A DNA stretch of 64,000 bases from Desulfobacteraceae bacterium (GTDB lineage: Bacteria; Desulfobacterota; DSM-4660; Desulfatiglandales; Desulfatiglandaceae): assembly GCA_016844935.1 (NCBI GenBank), contig JAERTK010000066.1, positions 1-64,000 of the forward strand, written 5' to 3'. The position numbers were made by a program, and so were the translations under genes. Positions 1 to 8,699 of this stretch are shown piece after piece; position 1 is the stretch's first letter; each line of letters starts with the position of its first letter. Below the pieces are notes generated by a model. It ran no database searches and was not told the origin of the DNA. It saw only the letters and a program-made list of their open reading frames with translations.

Positions 1-1328
1 GCTTCATTGAGGACCAGGTACATATACTGCAACGGCTGGTTGATTTCATGGCAGGTGGCGCCTGCAATCTCAAGGACCCCTTCCAGTTTTTCCCGGCTCA
101 ATTGTTCCTGCTGGGCTCGATGCCGGTCAGTGATATCGCGGGCCATGGCGATTAGACATTTCTCTTCCCCATAATCGATGGCTTCAGCGGACCAGAGCAT
201 CTGCCGGATTTCCCCGGATTTCATGCGAAATTCCACTTCCAGGTCGCGGACAACTCCTTTTTCGCTAATGTCCTTCAGCATCTCAGCCCGTTTTTGCGGG
301 TCGACCCAGATACCCATATCAACCGTACTTCGACCCAGGATCTCCTCTTTGGTAAAGCCCGTGGTTCGCAAGAAAGCTTCGTTCACGTCCACATAAAGCC
401 CTTCCAGCGTAGAAATGACAAACCAGTCGGGACTGGACCTGAACGCTTTTTGAAATTTGTCCTCTGAAATACTGAGCGCTTCCCTCGCATGCACACAGTT
501 GGTGTTATCCATGAAATACCCGAGAACCGCTTTTCGTCCCTCGTAATTAATGGATATGACGGTTTCAATGATCCACCGGATCTCATTCTGCTTTGTTAGA
601 ATCCGATGTTCGTAGGGATCGGTCAGTTGCCCTTTCAGCATCTTGGCGGCATTTTCCCGGACGAACTCTTTTTCATCCCGGTGCACAATTTTCAGTGAAT
701 TCATGTTGGTAATTTCAGATTCACTGTAACCCGATATCTTCTGGAATTCGGGATTTGCGAAAACAAATTTTCTGTCTTGAATAATAAAAATGCCGATGGG
801 TGAATTCACGAAAATGTTGTCAAAAAACTCATGGGGCCCTTCAAAATCGGCTTGAAAAATCTTCTGGATATCAGGATGCTGCTCAATGGCCCTCAAAAAC
901 TGACCGGTGCGGCGGCCCAGGCGCCGGTGGAGTATGGCGGTGACTCTCCACAGAATCCCATATCCGTTTTCTTTGTCATCATCCATGAGCCGGATAAGGT
1001 CTTTTCCGGGGATGGCAATGACCTCGGTGGGTTCCACGCAGACGGCGGTGGAGCTATAACTTGCCCCAGGAATCAGAGCTGACCAGCCGAACGAAAAACC
1101 CGACTTCATGGCGCCAAGGGAAACGCTGATGTCTTCAGAAGCATCCACCTCCAGAAGCACTTTGCCTTCTTTCAGCATGTAAAACAGATCCGCGTCTTCT
1201 CCCTGCTGAAATACAATCCCCCGTTCTCCGAAAACACGCATTTGCAATAACGGGACCATTTTTCCCAGCATGGAATCGCTCACGTTCTCCATCAGGAGGA
1301 TCTTTCTCAAATCTTCAAACGCAATCAT
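1..1328 (-). CDS. cNMP-binding/PAS sensor histidine kinase (C-terminus beyond window)
   Basis: This is a sensor kinase whose 3' part lies beyond the left edge, so about 442 residues are visible. The start ATG at 1328 follows GGAGACC. Residues about 1-125 form a cyclic-nucleotide-binding-like beta-roll, with no transmembrane segment or signal peptide. Two PAS domains follow at about 165-290 and 290-415; the second has the motif VDVNEAFLRTTGFTKEE. The visible end is the start of a HisKA H-box, HEINQPLQYM, so the ATPase domain must lie outside. The protein is probably cytoplasmic. The gene starts only 26 bp downstream of the last antiporter gene on the same strand, so it may be co-transcribed with the Mrp operon. 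The sequence does not show the ligand. The family assignment is firm but the signal sensed is unknown. Confidence 0.85.
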   Translation of the reverse strand, partial: MIAFEDLRKILLMENVSDSMLGKMVPLLQMRVFGERGIVFQQGEDADLFYMLKEGKVLLEVDASEDISVSLGAMKSGFSFGWSALIPGASYSSTAVCVEPTEVIAIPGKDLIRLMDDDKENGYGILWRVTAILHRRLGRRTGQFLRAIEQHPDIQKIFQADFEGPHEFFDNIFVNSPIGIFIIQDRKFVFANPEFQKISGYSESEITNMNSLKIVHRDEKEFVRENAAKMLKGQLTDPYEHRILTKQNEIRWIIETVISINYEGRKAVLGYFMDNTNCVHAREALSISEDKFQKAFRSSPDWFVISTLEGLYVDVNEAFLRTTGFTKEEILGRSTVDMGIWVDPQKRAEMLKDISEKGVVRDLEVEFRMKSGEIRQMLWSAEAIDYGEEKCLIAMARDITDRHRAQQEQLSREKLEGVLEIAGATCHEINQPLQYMYLVLNE

Positions 1329-1354
1329 TATTTCGGTCTCCACTTCACTTCATA

Positions 1355-3127
1355 TTACGTAAAAATGAAAATCAACACGAGGAACAGGGTTGAAACCCCG
1401 GCGCCAATGCCGATGGGCACGGTGCCGCCCATCATATCGGAATAGAGGTCCAATTTTTTTGTCTTCAACCGCTCCCCCCGAAGCCCCATGAGAAGCCATA
1501 CATTCACCATGACGACCAGGGCCAGGCGTGCGGCAATGTCTTTGAAAACAGTGCAAAGGGTTCCGACAATACCTTTTAAGAAAACACGGTCGCAAAAACG
1601 GTTCAACCCGTTTAGAAAACGATCGAAAATAAGGAAGAAAACTTTCCCACCTTTGCGGTAAAACCAATCCGCATCCAAGTTAATGCAGCGGATTTCCGCC
1701 GGATAGATGCCTGCCCGCAGAAGCAGTGTAAATGCCAGTGCGGAGAAGAACAGAAGCTGGGTCTGCCCCACCACATGGGGCGCCGTATAGGGAACATAAT
1801 CCACGGGATAAGGGAGCAGGGCATACAGGGGAGCGGGATAAACCCCGATGAAAATACACAGAAACGCCGCAATCCCCATAGCCAGCAGCATGTGAATGGG
1901 TGCTTCTTTGGGCCGCATGCCCGAATCGTGGGAAAAAAAGGCAAAATAGGGGATCTTGATGCCCGCATGGTGAAACACGCCGGCGGAGGCGAACAGCAGG
2001 ATAAACCAGACAATCCGCATGTGCCCGCTTGCGGCGGCATCCATCACCATGGATTTGCTCACAAAACCGCTGAAGAGGGGAAATGCGGATATGGATGCGG
2101 CACCCACCATGCAGAATATACAGGTGAGCGGCATGGTCCGATATAAGCCCCCCAGATCCGTTCCATTGATTTTTCCGGTCCGGTACATGACCGCACCCAT
2201 ACTCATGAACAGAAGGCCCTTGAACAGGATGTCATTGAAGGCATGGCATACGGCGCCGTTGATGGCGAGAGCAGTCCCGATGCCGATGCCACACACCATG
2301 AACCCCACCTGGTTCACCAGACTGTAGGCCAGGACCCGTCTTAAATCGTTTTCGATCACCGCATAAAAGATGGGGAATCCCGTCATAATGGCCCCGATCC
2401 AGATGAGGACCTCGGTACCGGGGAACCCGCGTGCCAGGGCATACACCGCCACCTTGGTGGTAAAGGCACTCAAGAAAATGGTACCGGTGATGGTGGCCTC
2501 GGGGTAACTGTCCGTGAGCCACGGATGAAGGAGCGGCCAGGCGCAATTCAAGCCGAATCCCAGAAAAATAAAATAGCTCCCCGGTCCATTCAACCCCAGG
2601 TAATCAAATTGTATGGAACCGGTCTGATTCACATGGATCACAATACCCGCCAGCAGGCACAAACCACCTGCCGCGTGAACCAGCAGGTACCGAAACCCTG
2701 CCCCCAGAGCGGCTTCTGTGCGCCGGGCCCAGATCAGGAAAATGGAGCATACGGTCAGCATTTCCCAGAAAATGAAAAAGCTGAAAAGATCACCGGAAAA
2801 AATAGCCCCCAGGGCGCTTCCGGCATAGAGGAGCCCCATCACCTGTTGCAGGGTGTCCTTCACATGGAGGGCATAGAGAATGGCAATAAAACTGATGAGA
2901 TGAAACACATAGGCGAAGAGCAGGCTAAGCTTGTCCACCCGGCCCAGAACCAGGTGGTAATCCAGAAAATTGATTTCGAAATGGGTGCCTACTCCCAGAC
3001 ATAGCAGGTTCAAAAAACCGACCACCGGAATCAGCAGCATCCAGGCGCTTTTGAAACGTCCCGGTATTACAGGGAGAAGCAATGCACCCACAACGAAAAT
3101 AAGTACCGGAGGAACCGCATCAGTCAT
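1355..3127 (-). CDS. Mrp/complex I antiporter-like large membrane subunit (third copy)
   Basis: A 590-residue polytopic membrane protein of the proton-conducting transporter family (MrpA/MrpD/NuoL/M/N type). The family signatures are visible: a buried glutamate in FFIFWEMLTVCSIF (about residue 120), the lysine region of the broken helix (TTKVAVYAL), and a run of about 14 hydrophobic segments. The start ATG overlaps the stop of the upstream 93-residue gene by 8 bp and follows GAGGAC, so the two are translationally coupled. It is the third antiporter-like subunit in this operon and the longest, with a C-terminal extension of about 90 residues. The order suggests an accessory ion-translocating subunit bound to the Mrp complex. 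Na+ or H+ specificity cannot be read from the sequence. Confidence 0.88.
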   Translation of the reverse strand: MTDAVPPVLIFVVGALLLPVIPGRFKSAWMLLIPVVGFLNLLCLGVGTHFEINFLDYHLVLGRVDKLSLLFAYVFHLISFIAILYALHVKDTLQQVMGLLYAGSALGAIFSGDLFSFFIFWEMLTVCSIFLIWARRTEAALGAGFRYLLVHAAGGLCLLAGIVIHVNQTGSIQFDYLGLNGPGSYFIFLGFGLNCAWPLLHPWLTDSYPEATITGTIFLSAFTTKVAVYALARGFPGTEVLIWIGAIMTGFPIFYAVIENDLRRVLAYSLVNQVGFMVCGIGIGTALAINGAVCHAFNDILFKGLLFMSMGAVMYRTGKINGTDLGGLYRTMPLTCIFCMVGAASISAFPLFSGFVSKSMVMDAAASGHMRIVWFILLFASAGVFHHAGIKIPYFAFFSHDSGMRPKEAPIHMLLAMGIAAFLCIFIGVYPAPLYALLPYPVDYVPYTAPHVVGQTQLLFFSALAFTLLLRAGIYPAEIRCINLDADWFYRKGGKVFFLIFDRFLNGLNRFCDRVFLKGIVGTLCTVFKDIAARLALVVMVNVWLLMGLRGERLKTKKLDLYSDMMGGTVPIGIGAGVSTLFLVLIFIFT

Positions 3128-3401
3128 AATAGTCCTCGTCTCTTTTCACCAGGGGCCGCAGAAAATATTTGGCCACAATCACCAGGACCACACAGGCCAC
3201 AAACCCATACACCGCAAAAAACTCGGGCCACGCTTCCCAGCCGAAATGGGGATGCTTGTGAAGCAGGAACTCGATCAAAAGCAGCACCACAAGGGAAGCG
3301 TAAAAACAGCCCAGCAGAATTTTGACATTTTTGGGATCGTCAAATAGATATTTTTTTTCGGGGGTATCCTTTTTACCGGATTCCGCATCGGGCTCTTTCA
3401 T
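3120..3401 (-). CDS. Small two-helix membrane protein of the Mrp operon
   Basis: A 93-residue protein that I do not recognise as a named family. It has a charged N-terminal tail (about 25 residues, rich in K, D and E) and two hydrophobic segments at about 28-47 and 60-80, then ends in a short charged stretch. ATG at 3401 follows GGAG with good spacing. It lies between a 43-residue membrane protein and the third antiporter-like subunit, and its stop codon overlaps the start of the latter. Tight packing in the operon implies a structural or assembly role in the Mrp-type complex. That role is inferred from position only. Confidence 0.72.
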   Translation of the reverse strand: MKEPDAESGKKDTPEKKYLFDDPKNVKILLGCFYASLVVLLLIEFLLHKHPHFGWEAWPEFFAVYGFVACVVLVIVAKYFLRPLVKRDEDYYD

Positions 3402-3432
3402 GGTCTTTCTCCAGATTAAAAAATTCTGAAAT

Positions 3433-3564
3433 CTAAAACAGGGTGTTATAAAGGATCAACGCCAGATACAGGGACCCCACCGTGATGGAGATATAAAATG
3501 CACCCTTGTATCCCGGTACCGGTTCATGGCTGAGTTCCATGATCTCTTTGTTGTCATCCGTCAT
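3433..3564 (-). CDS. 43-residue single-helix membrane protein
   Basis: A very small gene. ATG at 3564 is preceded by AGGAGCC at ideal spacing, and the frame ends with TAG at 3433. The product has an acidic N-terminal tail of about 14 residues (starting MTDDNKEIME) and one hydrophobic segment (residues about 20-42, AFYISITVGSLYLALILYN). It starts 10 bp after the stop of the 492-residue antiporter subunit and lies 31 bp before the 93-residue gene. The strong ribosome-binding site, the clean membrane topology and the lack of spare DNA on either side support a real gene. No family is recognised. It may stabilise the interface between antiporter-like subunits, which is inference. Confidence 0.68.
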   Translation of the reverse strand: MTDDNKEIMELSHEPVPGYKGAFYISITVGSLYLALILYNTLF

Positions 3565-3574
3565 TTAAAGGCTC

Positions 3575-5053
3575 CTAATTTCCCCCAATAAACCGAACCG
3601 CCATTGATGCCAGTCTGAAAAAGGGCTCGGGATAAAAGAACAGAACCACCGAGATAAAGGCGGTGATCACCGGGGGCAACATACAGAACATGGGCGCTTC
3701 CTGAACCCTGTTTTCAAACATGGCCGTACCCGGCGGCGGGAAAAAAGCCCGGTAAACCACCGGCATGAAATAAGCGGCATTGAGCAGGGAACTTGAAAGC
3801 AGCACGAACAGAAACGTCATCTGGTTGGCTTCGAGGGTTCCCAGCACCAGATACCATTTACTGATGAAACCACCGGTGGGCGGAAGCCCGATGATACTCA
3901 GGCTCCCCACAAAAAAAGCGCCCATGGTCCACGGCATTCGTCTGCCGATTCCCACCATCTCGCTGATATTCCGTTTACCGGTGGCCACAAATATGGCGCC
4001 GGCGCAGAAAAAAAGCGTGATTTTCCCAAAAGCGTGCATGGCAATATGGAGCATTCCCCCGGTAATCCCTTTGGGGGACAAGAGACCCACCCCCAGAATA
4101 ATATAAGACAACTGGCCAATGGTGGAAAAAGCCAGCATCCGCTTGAGATTGTCCTGGCTTAAGGCAATGAGCGATGCCACAATAATGGTCACCGACGCAA
4201 TGGTGCAGATCATGACCCCCAGATTGAACTGGCTCAAGAACTCCGTACCGAATACCCCGGTGATAATGCGGACGATACTGAAAACGCCCACTTTCACAAC
4301 GGCCACCGCATGCAGCAGCGCGCTCACGGGTGTGGGGGCCACCATGGCGGCCGGCAGCCACCCGTGAAAGGGCATGATGCCTGCTTTGGCAAACCCGAAA
4401 ATAAAAAACACCAGCAGGACCGCCGCAAGCCCCCCATTGCAGGCGCCTGCCAGAAACCCCTGATTTGAAAATTCCAGGGTGCCGGTTAAATAATAACAGA
4501 CCAGCATGGCCGGCAGCACCAGACCGATGGAAGTCCCCAGGATGTAGGTCAGATATTTTCGTCCCGAGGTCCGCGCTTCCTTGTCCTGGTGATGGGTCAC
4601 CAGGGGATAGGTGGCAAGGGACAACATTTCATAAAAGAGATAAAGGGTCAGTAGGTTGGCGGAAAACGCCACACCGATGGTGGCGGACAGGGCCAGGGCA
4701 AAAAAGATGAAATACCGGGTCTGGCTGTGTTCCTTAAGCCCCCGCATGTACCCGATGGAGTAGGCGCTGGTGACAATCCAGAGGGAGGCTGCCACGCAGG
4801 CAAACAGCATGCCCAGTGCATCCACCCGAAATTTGATGGCTACTCCCGGCACCACCTGGACCAGGGTATAGACAATCTGGTTTCCGCTAAGGATCACGGG
4901 GAGCATGGAGAGAACCAGCAGGAGCTTCACGAAGGCGGCGGTAAAGGTCCAGCCTTCCCGAATATTGGGCTTTTTGCTCCAGATCAGGAGCGGAACCACG
5001 CAAATGGACACCAGAACCGCGATGAGGGGTTTTATGGATTGAATGGTTTCCAT
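3575..5053 (-). CDS. Mrp antiporter large subunit, NuoL/MrpA-core-like
   Basis: A 492-residue polytopic protein of the proton-conducting membrane transporter family. The glutamate of helix 5 is in LYLFYEMLSLATYP. The segment GWLPAAMVAPTPVSALLHA, followed by VVKVGVFS, resembles the NuoL/MrpA core more than MrpD. Since no full-length MrpA is present and its C-terminal pieces are encoded separately upstream (DUF4040 protein at 7764-8009; N-terminal part of the 6946-7767 protein), this protein could be the missing MrpA core. That would make it a split MrpA, which is inference. It starts 9 bp after the stop of mrpD and its 3' end abuts the 43-residue gene. Confidence 0.87.
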   Translation of the reverse strand: METIQSIKPLIAVLVSICVVPLLIWSKKPNIREGWTFTAAFVKLLLVLSMLPVILSGNQIVYTLVQVVPGVAIKFRVDALGMLFACVAASLWIVTSAYSIGYMRGLKEHSQTRYFIFFALALSATIGVAFSANLLTLYLFYEMLSLATYPLVTHHQDKEARTSGRKYLTYILGTSIGLVLPAMLVCYYLTGTLEFSNQGFLAGACNGGLAAVLLVFFIFGFAKAGIMPFHGWLPAAMVAPTPVSALLHAVAVVKVGVFSIVRIITGVFGTEFLSQFNLGVMICTIASVTIIVASLIALSQDNLKRMLAFSTIGQLSYIILGVGLLSPKGITGGMLHIAMHAFGKITLFFCAGAIFVATGKRNISEMVGIGRRMPWTMGAFFVGSLSIIGLPPTGGFISKWYLVLGTLEANQMTFLFVLLSSSLLNAAYFMPVVYRAFFPPPGTAMFENRVQEAPMFCMLPPVITAFISVVLFFYPEPFFRLASMAVRFIGGN

Positions 5054-5062
5054 TAATTAGCC

Positions 5063-6553
5063 TTAGAAGCCCTGTTTCATCAAAATGGGGTTAATGATAT
5101 GACTCACAATACCACCGGTATAAAATCCCACCACAATCAAACCTATTGAGACAATGAGCAGGGGTACCAGCATGCTCGCGGGCGCCTCCATGATCGCCTC
5201 AGGGGATGATCCATGCCCGTGATGGTCCTCAAAATCCCCATAGTAACTGATTTCAATCACCCTGAAAAAAAGGATGGCATTCACCAGAGAGCTGAACAGC
5301 AGTGCCGCCACAAACCCATATTGCCCGGCCGCCAGGCCTCCGGAGATGAGGTACCATTTGCTGAAAAAACCACAGGTTGGCGGCACACCGATGATGCTCA
5401 GGGCCCCGGCCACGAAACAGGCCATGGTAACCGGCATTTTTCGGAAAAGACCCTTCAACCGGTCCAGATCCAGCCCGCCGATTCGATAAAAGATGCTGCC
5501 GGCGCAGAGGAAAAGGCACAGGGTCATGATGGCATCGTTGAGTATATGGAGAATGGCACCGGTCATACCGGCATTGTTACCCAGCCAGGCACCGCCCATC
5601 ATATATCCGATTTCAGAAACAATGATGTAACAGAACATCCGTTTCAGGTTTTTCTGGGCCAGGGCAAACACTGCCCCCGCTACAATGGCCAGGCTTGAAA
5701 GCCATACCATCGGCTCTGCCATTTTGAGGACCACGAAAGCAAAATCCACTGAGAATACGGTCAGGATAAGCCTTATGAGTACATAGACCATGACCTTGGT
5801 CATGAGGGGTGCAATGAGACCGGCGGAAGCCGTGGGTGCGGATCCGTAAGCGTTGGGAAGCCACATGTGCAGGGGAAAGAAGGCCATTTTGATACTCACC
5901 CCTACCATGCAGAAGATAAAGGCCATGACAATGGCACTGCTGTTAAAAAGCTGGGGCAGAAGGGTCGCCACATCCACCATGTTAAGCGACCCGGTCATGA
6001 TATACAGGTACCCAACTCCCAGCAGGTAAAAGCATCCCCCCACGGTACCAACGAAGAGGTAATTCAGGCTCGACATGGGCGCCCGTCCCGATCCCATACC
6101 GATCAGGGCGTAACTGGTCAGGGAGGCCACCTCCAAAAGCACATAAAGGTTGAACAGGTCTCCGGTCAGTAGAATACCCGTGAGGCCCACAATGAAAAGC
6201 AGGTACAGGCTGTAGAAAGCCCCCGCTTTCTCCGGGGTTTCCTGTGCCACGTTTTTTCCGGTGGCAATCATGTTGATAAAGGCCAGAACCGTGACCACCG
6301 CCACCACCAGCGCGTTTAAGGTGTCAACATGATACCCGATTCCCCACGGTGTGTCCCACCCCCCAAAACGGTATTCCACCAACCCGGTTAGAGCCACCTG
6401 CTTAAGTAGCAGCAACGAAAAAATGGCCGACAGGCCCATGCCGATCACGGCCAGGGGAAAGCAAAGCGACTTCCTGGTCCAGGCCGCCCCGCTGACCACG
6501 AAGGCGAACAGCAGCGGAAAGACCACAATGAGCGCCGGATAATGTTCGATCAT
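5063..6553 (-). CDS. mrpD: Na+/H+ antiporter subunit MrpD
   Basis: A 496-residue polytopic membrane protein, the normal length of MrpD. It carries the family glutamate (LYVLLEVASLTSYALIG, about residue 140), the lysine-containing helix (SIKMAFFPLHMWLPNAYG) and the broken-helix lysine (PLMTKVMVYVLIR). MrpD forms part of the cation/proton path of the Mrp complex in the cytoplasmic membrane. Its ATG overlaps the stop of mrpC in an ATGA junction, the usual MrpC-MrpD order. The 3' end is 9 bp from the next antiporter-like gene. Family assignment is firm. The coupling ion is assumed from the Mrp family, not seen. Confidence 0.92.
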   Translation of the reverse strand: MIEHYPALIVVFPLLFAFVVSGAAWTRKSLCFPLAVIGMGLSAIFSLLLLKQVALTGLVEYRFGGWDTPWGIGYHVDTLNALVVAVVTVLAFINMIATGKNVAQETPEKAGAFYSLYLLFIVGLTGILLTGDLFNLYVLLEVASLTSYALIGMGSGRAPMSSLNYLFVGTVGGCFYLLGVGYLYIMTGSLNMVDVATLLPQLFNSSAIVMAFIFCMVGVSIKMAFFPLHMWLPNAYGSAPTASAGLIAPLMTKVMVYVLIRLILTVFSVDFAFVVLKMAEPMVWLSSLAIVAGAVFALAQKNLKRMFCYIIVSEIGYMMGGAWLGNNAGMTGAILHILNDAIMTLCLFLCAGSIFYRIGGLDLDRLKGLFRKMPVTMACFVAGALSIIGVPPTCGFFSKWYLISGGLAAGQYGFVAALLFSSLVNAILFFRVIEISYYGDFEDHHGHGSSPEAIMEAPASMLVPLLIVSIGLIVVGFYTGGIVSHIINPILMKQGF

Positions 6554-6942
6554 TCGGACCTCAGTTGCATGAGTATTTCATCCTCTTCCAGGGTTTTGTG
6601 TTTCCGATAAACCTTGAGCGCCAGGGCCAGTGCCACCCCGAAGGTGGATACGGAAACCACAATGGCCGTCAGCATCAACACATGGGGAAGCGGATTGATG
6701 TAGTGGGTGGCATCCACCAATACGCTATGATCGGCCCGGTGTTCCAGAATGGGGATGGTCGCCCCTTTTTTACACCCGATGGACACATAAAAAAGGATAA
6801 TGGAGGTTTGAAAAATATTCATCCCCACCAGTTTCTTAATAAGGTTCTTCTTGGTAATCACGGCGTAAAGACCGATCATCATCAAAACAACACAGAGCCA
6901 GTAATTGTATTTGCCCACGAGGGCCACCACCAGATCGCTCAT
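6550..6942 (-). CDS. mrpC: Na+/H+ antiporter subunit MrpC (NuoK-like)
   Basis: A 130-residue protein with three hydrophobic helices, similar to NuoK. The MrpC pattern is visible: LVGMNIFQTSIILFYVSIG, then NPLPHVLMLTAIVVSVSTFG, with the PLPHxLxLTAIVV segment typical of the family. The insert of about 25 residues between helices 2 and 3 (GCKKGATIPILEHR and following) is also found in MrpC proteins. ATG at 6942 follows the stop of mrpB within 3 bp and its ribosome-binding site lies in the mrpB 3' end. It overlaps mrpD by 4 bp. It is a core subunit joining MrpB-type and MrpD-type proteins in the membrane. Confidence 0.92.
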   Translation of the reverse strand: MSDLVVALVGKYNYWLCVVLMMIGLYAVITKKNLIKKLVGMNIFQTSIILFYVSIGCKKGATIPILEHRADHSVLVDATHYINPLPHVLMLTAIVVSVSTFGVALALALKVYRKHKTLEEDEILMQLRSE

Positions 6943-6945
6943 TTT

Positions 6946-7767
6946 CTATAAACCCTCATCCTGCCTGCCTTCCGAGCTCAAGTTGTTATAGATGGAAATC
7001 ATGACCGCCATGACCGTAATGCCCACACCCACTTCGACCCCAAGGATACCCAGGGACCGGGCCTCGATTTCATTGATGAAAAGGATCCTGCTCAAGCTTC
7101 CGTAATCGAGAAAATTCGTTCCCAGAAGCATGCACAAGGCCCCGATTCCCGCATAAAGGAGCACCCCCAGGGCCATGAGAATGTGGATGGTCTTTTCACT
7201 GACGCGCCCGATGGCGGTACGCATATCGTGGCTGATGGCGAGCAAAATTACGCTGGCCCCCAGGATCACACCCCCCTGAAATCCACCGCCTGGGCTGTGA
7301 TGTCCGTGGGCGATCACGTAGAGCCCGAAAAGTTGAACAAAGGGCGCCAGGATCCGGCAGACCGCTTTGACAATCAAATCGTACGGCGTCCACAAGGTGT
7401 CGATCCGTTCGAACTCACTGGAGGCATCAGGGATTTTTCTGCCTTTGATGTGCAGGGTAATACCGGTGGACACATGGCGATAATAGCTGTCCTCCCGTTT
7501 CCGGAACAACCGCAGCAGGACAAAACACCCCAGGCCCGCACAGAAAATAACGCCGGTTTCAAACATGGTGTCAAAACTACGGTAATCGGCCAGCACCGCG
7601 GTCACCACATTGGGAACGGAAGTCTCTTCGTAGGCCTGTTCCAGATGGTAGGTGGCGATATGGGTGCTGGCGGGTGACGCGGGATCACCCCAGGACGGGA
7701 AGTCCTGGGTGGCGTAGAGCAGAAGCCCCCCCGTGATAATGACAATGATTAAACCAATGGCCTTCAA
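6946..7767 (-). CDS. mrpB: Na+/H+ antiporter subunit MrpB with fused MbhE-like N-terminus
   Basis: A 273-residue membrane protein. I chose TTG at 7767 because it overlaps the upstream stop (TTGA) and follows GGAGGACC; the longer in-frame extension to 8079 only reads through the upstream gene. Residues about 1-95 hold two helices and resemble the MrpA C-terminal/MbhE module. Residues about 130-273 are an MnhB domain, with VQLFGLYVIAHGHHSPGGGF and GALCMLLGTNFLDYG typical of MrpB. So part of what is MrpA in other bacteria has been joined to MrpB here. It is followed directly by mrpC. Confidence 0.88.
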   Translation of the reverse strand: MKAIGLIIVIITGGLLLYATQDFPSWGDPASPASTHIATYHLEQAYEETSVPNVVTAVLADYRSFDTMFETGVIFCAGLGCFVLLRLFRKREDSYYRHVSTGITLHIKGRKIPDASSEFERIDTLWTPYDLIVKAVCRILAPFVQLFGLYVIAHGHHSPGGGFQGGVILGASVILLAISHDMRTAIGRVSEKTIHILMALGVLLYAGIGALCMLLGTNFLDYGSLSRILFINEIEARSLGILGVEVGVGITVMAVMISIYNNLSSEGRQDEGL

Positions 7768-8009
7768 TCTTTGGTCCTCCGGGTGGTTCGAAATACGGCA
7801 GCCACAAAAAACACGGTACTGACACCGGCCCCCACGGATGCTTCGGTAAATGCCACATCCACCGCCCCCATAATGGCCCAGAGCAGGCACATGAGAAAGC
7901 TGTAAGCACCGAACAAAATCGCACAGCCCAGAAGGTCTTTCACCTGTATGGCACCAATGGCCGCCACAATCACCAGAATCAGAATGGCCAGGTCCAGTTC
8001 CCAGATCAT
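7764..8009 (-). CDS. DUF4040 (MbhD/MrpA C-terminal-like) antiporter subunit
   Basis: An 81-residue protein with about three hydrophobic segments. The pattern LLGCAILFGAYSFLMCLLWAI, then AVDVAFTEASVGAGVSTVFF, is the DUF4040/MbhD signature, which in seven-subunit Mrp complexes is the C-terminal part of MrpA. Here it is a free-standing gene. Its ATG overlaps the stop of mrpG and its stop overlaps the TTG start of mrpB, so it is coupled on both sides. The AFTEA motif holds the glutamate thought to lie in the ion path of this module. Confidence 0.9.
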   Translation of the reverse strand: MIWELDLAILILVIVAAIGAIQVKDLLGCAILFGAYSFLMCLLWAIMGAVDVAFTEASVGAGVSTVFFVAAVFRTTRRTKD

Positions 8010-8338
8010 GATTTATTTCCTTTGTCCTTTTTCGTCCAGGGTCGCATTCCCGCCCGGAATCCCGCATCCACAATGGCATGGGTGGCAGTGGGATTCAGGA
8101 TGAAAATGAACAACACAATCAACAGTATTTTCAGGCTTGTTAGAACAGTCGCCCATGAAAATTCATGTAAATTAAAAAGGGCCACAGCCAGCACCATGAG
8201 AAAAGAGCCCAGGGTATCCATCTTGCCGGCCGGATGCAGCCGGGTATAGAAATCCGGAAAACGAAGGATCCCCACGGCACCCCCGGTAAAAAAAACCAGC
8301 CCGCAAACAATCAGCAGTATCACAATCACATCAATCAT
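8006..8338 (-). CDS. mrpG: Na+/H+ antiporter subunit MrpG
   Basis: A 110-residue protein with three hydrophobic helices. It contains the family signature GILRFPDFYTRLHPAGKMDT at about residues 23-42, which is diagnostic of MrpG/MnhG. The charged C-terminus (RPWTKKDKGNKS) is expected to face the cytoplasm. It starts 70 bp downstream of mrpF, with nothing notable in that gap, and its stop overlaps the start of the DUF4040 gene by 4 bp. MrpG is a small structural subunit of the antiporter. Confidence 0.92.
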   Translation of the reverse strand: MIDVIVILLIVCGLVFFTGGAVGILRFPDFYTRLHPAGKMDTLGSFLMVLAVALFNLHEFSWATVLTSLKILLIVLFIFILNPTATHAIVDAGFRAGMRPWTKKDKGNKS

Positions 8339-8408
8339 TAATCAACATCCTCTCTCAAGCACTGATAACTGGTTTCTGCCCCTCCAAAACTTTTTCATGG
8401 CGCACTTA

Positions 8409-8699
8409 TTACTTGTAAGGCGGCTCCTCATAGAGCCCCTTTCGTTTCTGGAAATATCTGGAGGACGCCAGTACCGCCACAAAATTGAGCAGCGCGTAGG
8501 CCAGGGCGATATCCACAAACATGTCCAGGCGTTTATAAATCAGTCCGATCAGAAGCAGAAGGATAACGGTCTTGCTACCGATGGCATTGACGCCGATCAA
8601 GCGGTCCAGGACCGTGGGACCAAAAACCGACCGGTACAATGACGCGACCATCAGGAGACACAAAAAAAGCCCCGCATATAAAAAAACATCCGTCATCAT
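8409..8699 (-). CDS. mrpF: Na+/H+ antiporter subunit MrpF
   Basis: A 96-residue protein with three hydrophobic helices. The segment RSVFGPTVLDRLIGVNAIGS, followed by a helix and then LDMFVDIALAYALLNFVAVL, is the MrpF/MnhF signature. The conserved aspartate of helix 3 (FVDIALAYALL) is present. The start overlaps the stop of mrpE by 4 bp. MrpF packs with MrpE and MrpG at one end of the complex. The length is normal and no anomalies are seen. Confidence 0.92.
   Translation of the reverse strand: MMTDVFLYAGLFLCLLMVASLYRSVFGPTVLDRLIGVNAIGSKTVILLLLIGLIYKRLDMFVDIALAYALLNFVAVLASSRYFQKRKGLYEEPPYK

Noticed and set aside
7768-8079. MrpB starting at 8079
   Set aside because: The extension lies entirely within the DUF4040 and mrpG genes in another frame. 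TTG at 7767 has a good ribosome-binding site and the usual overlap.
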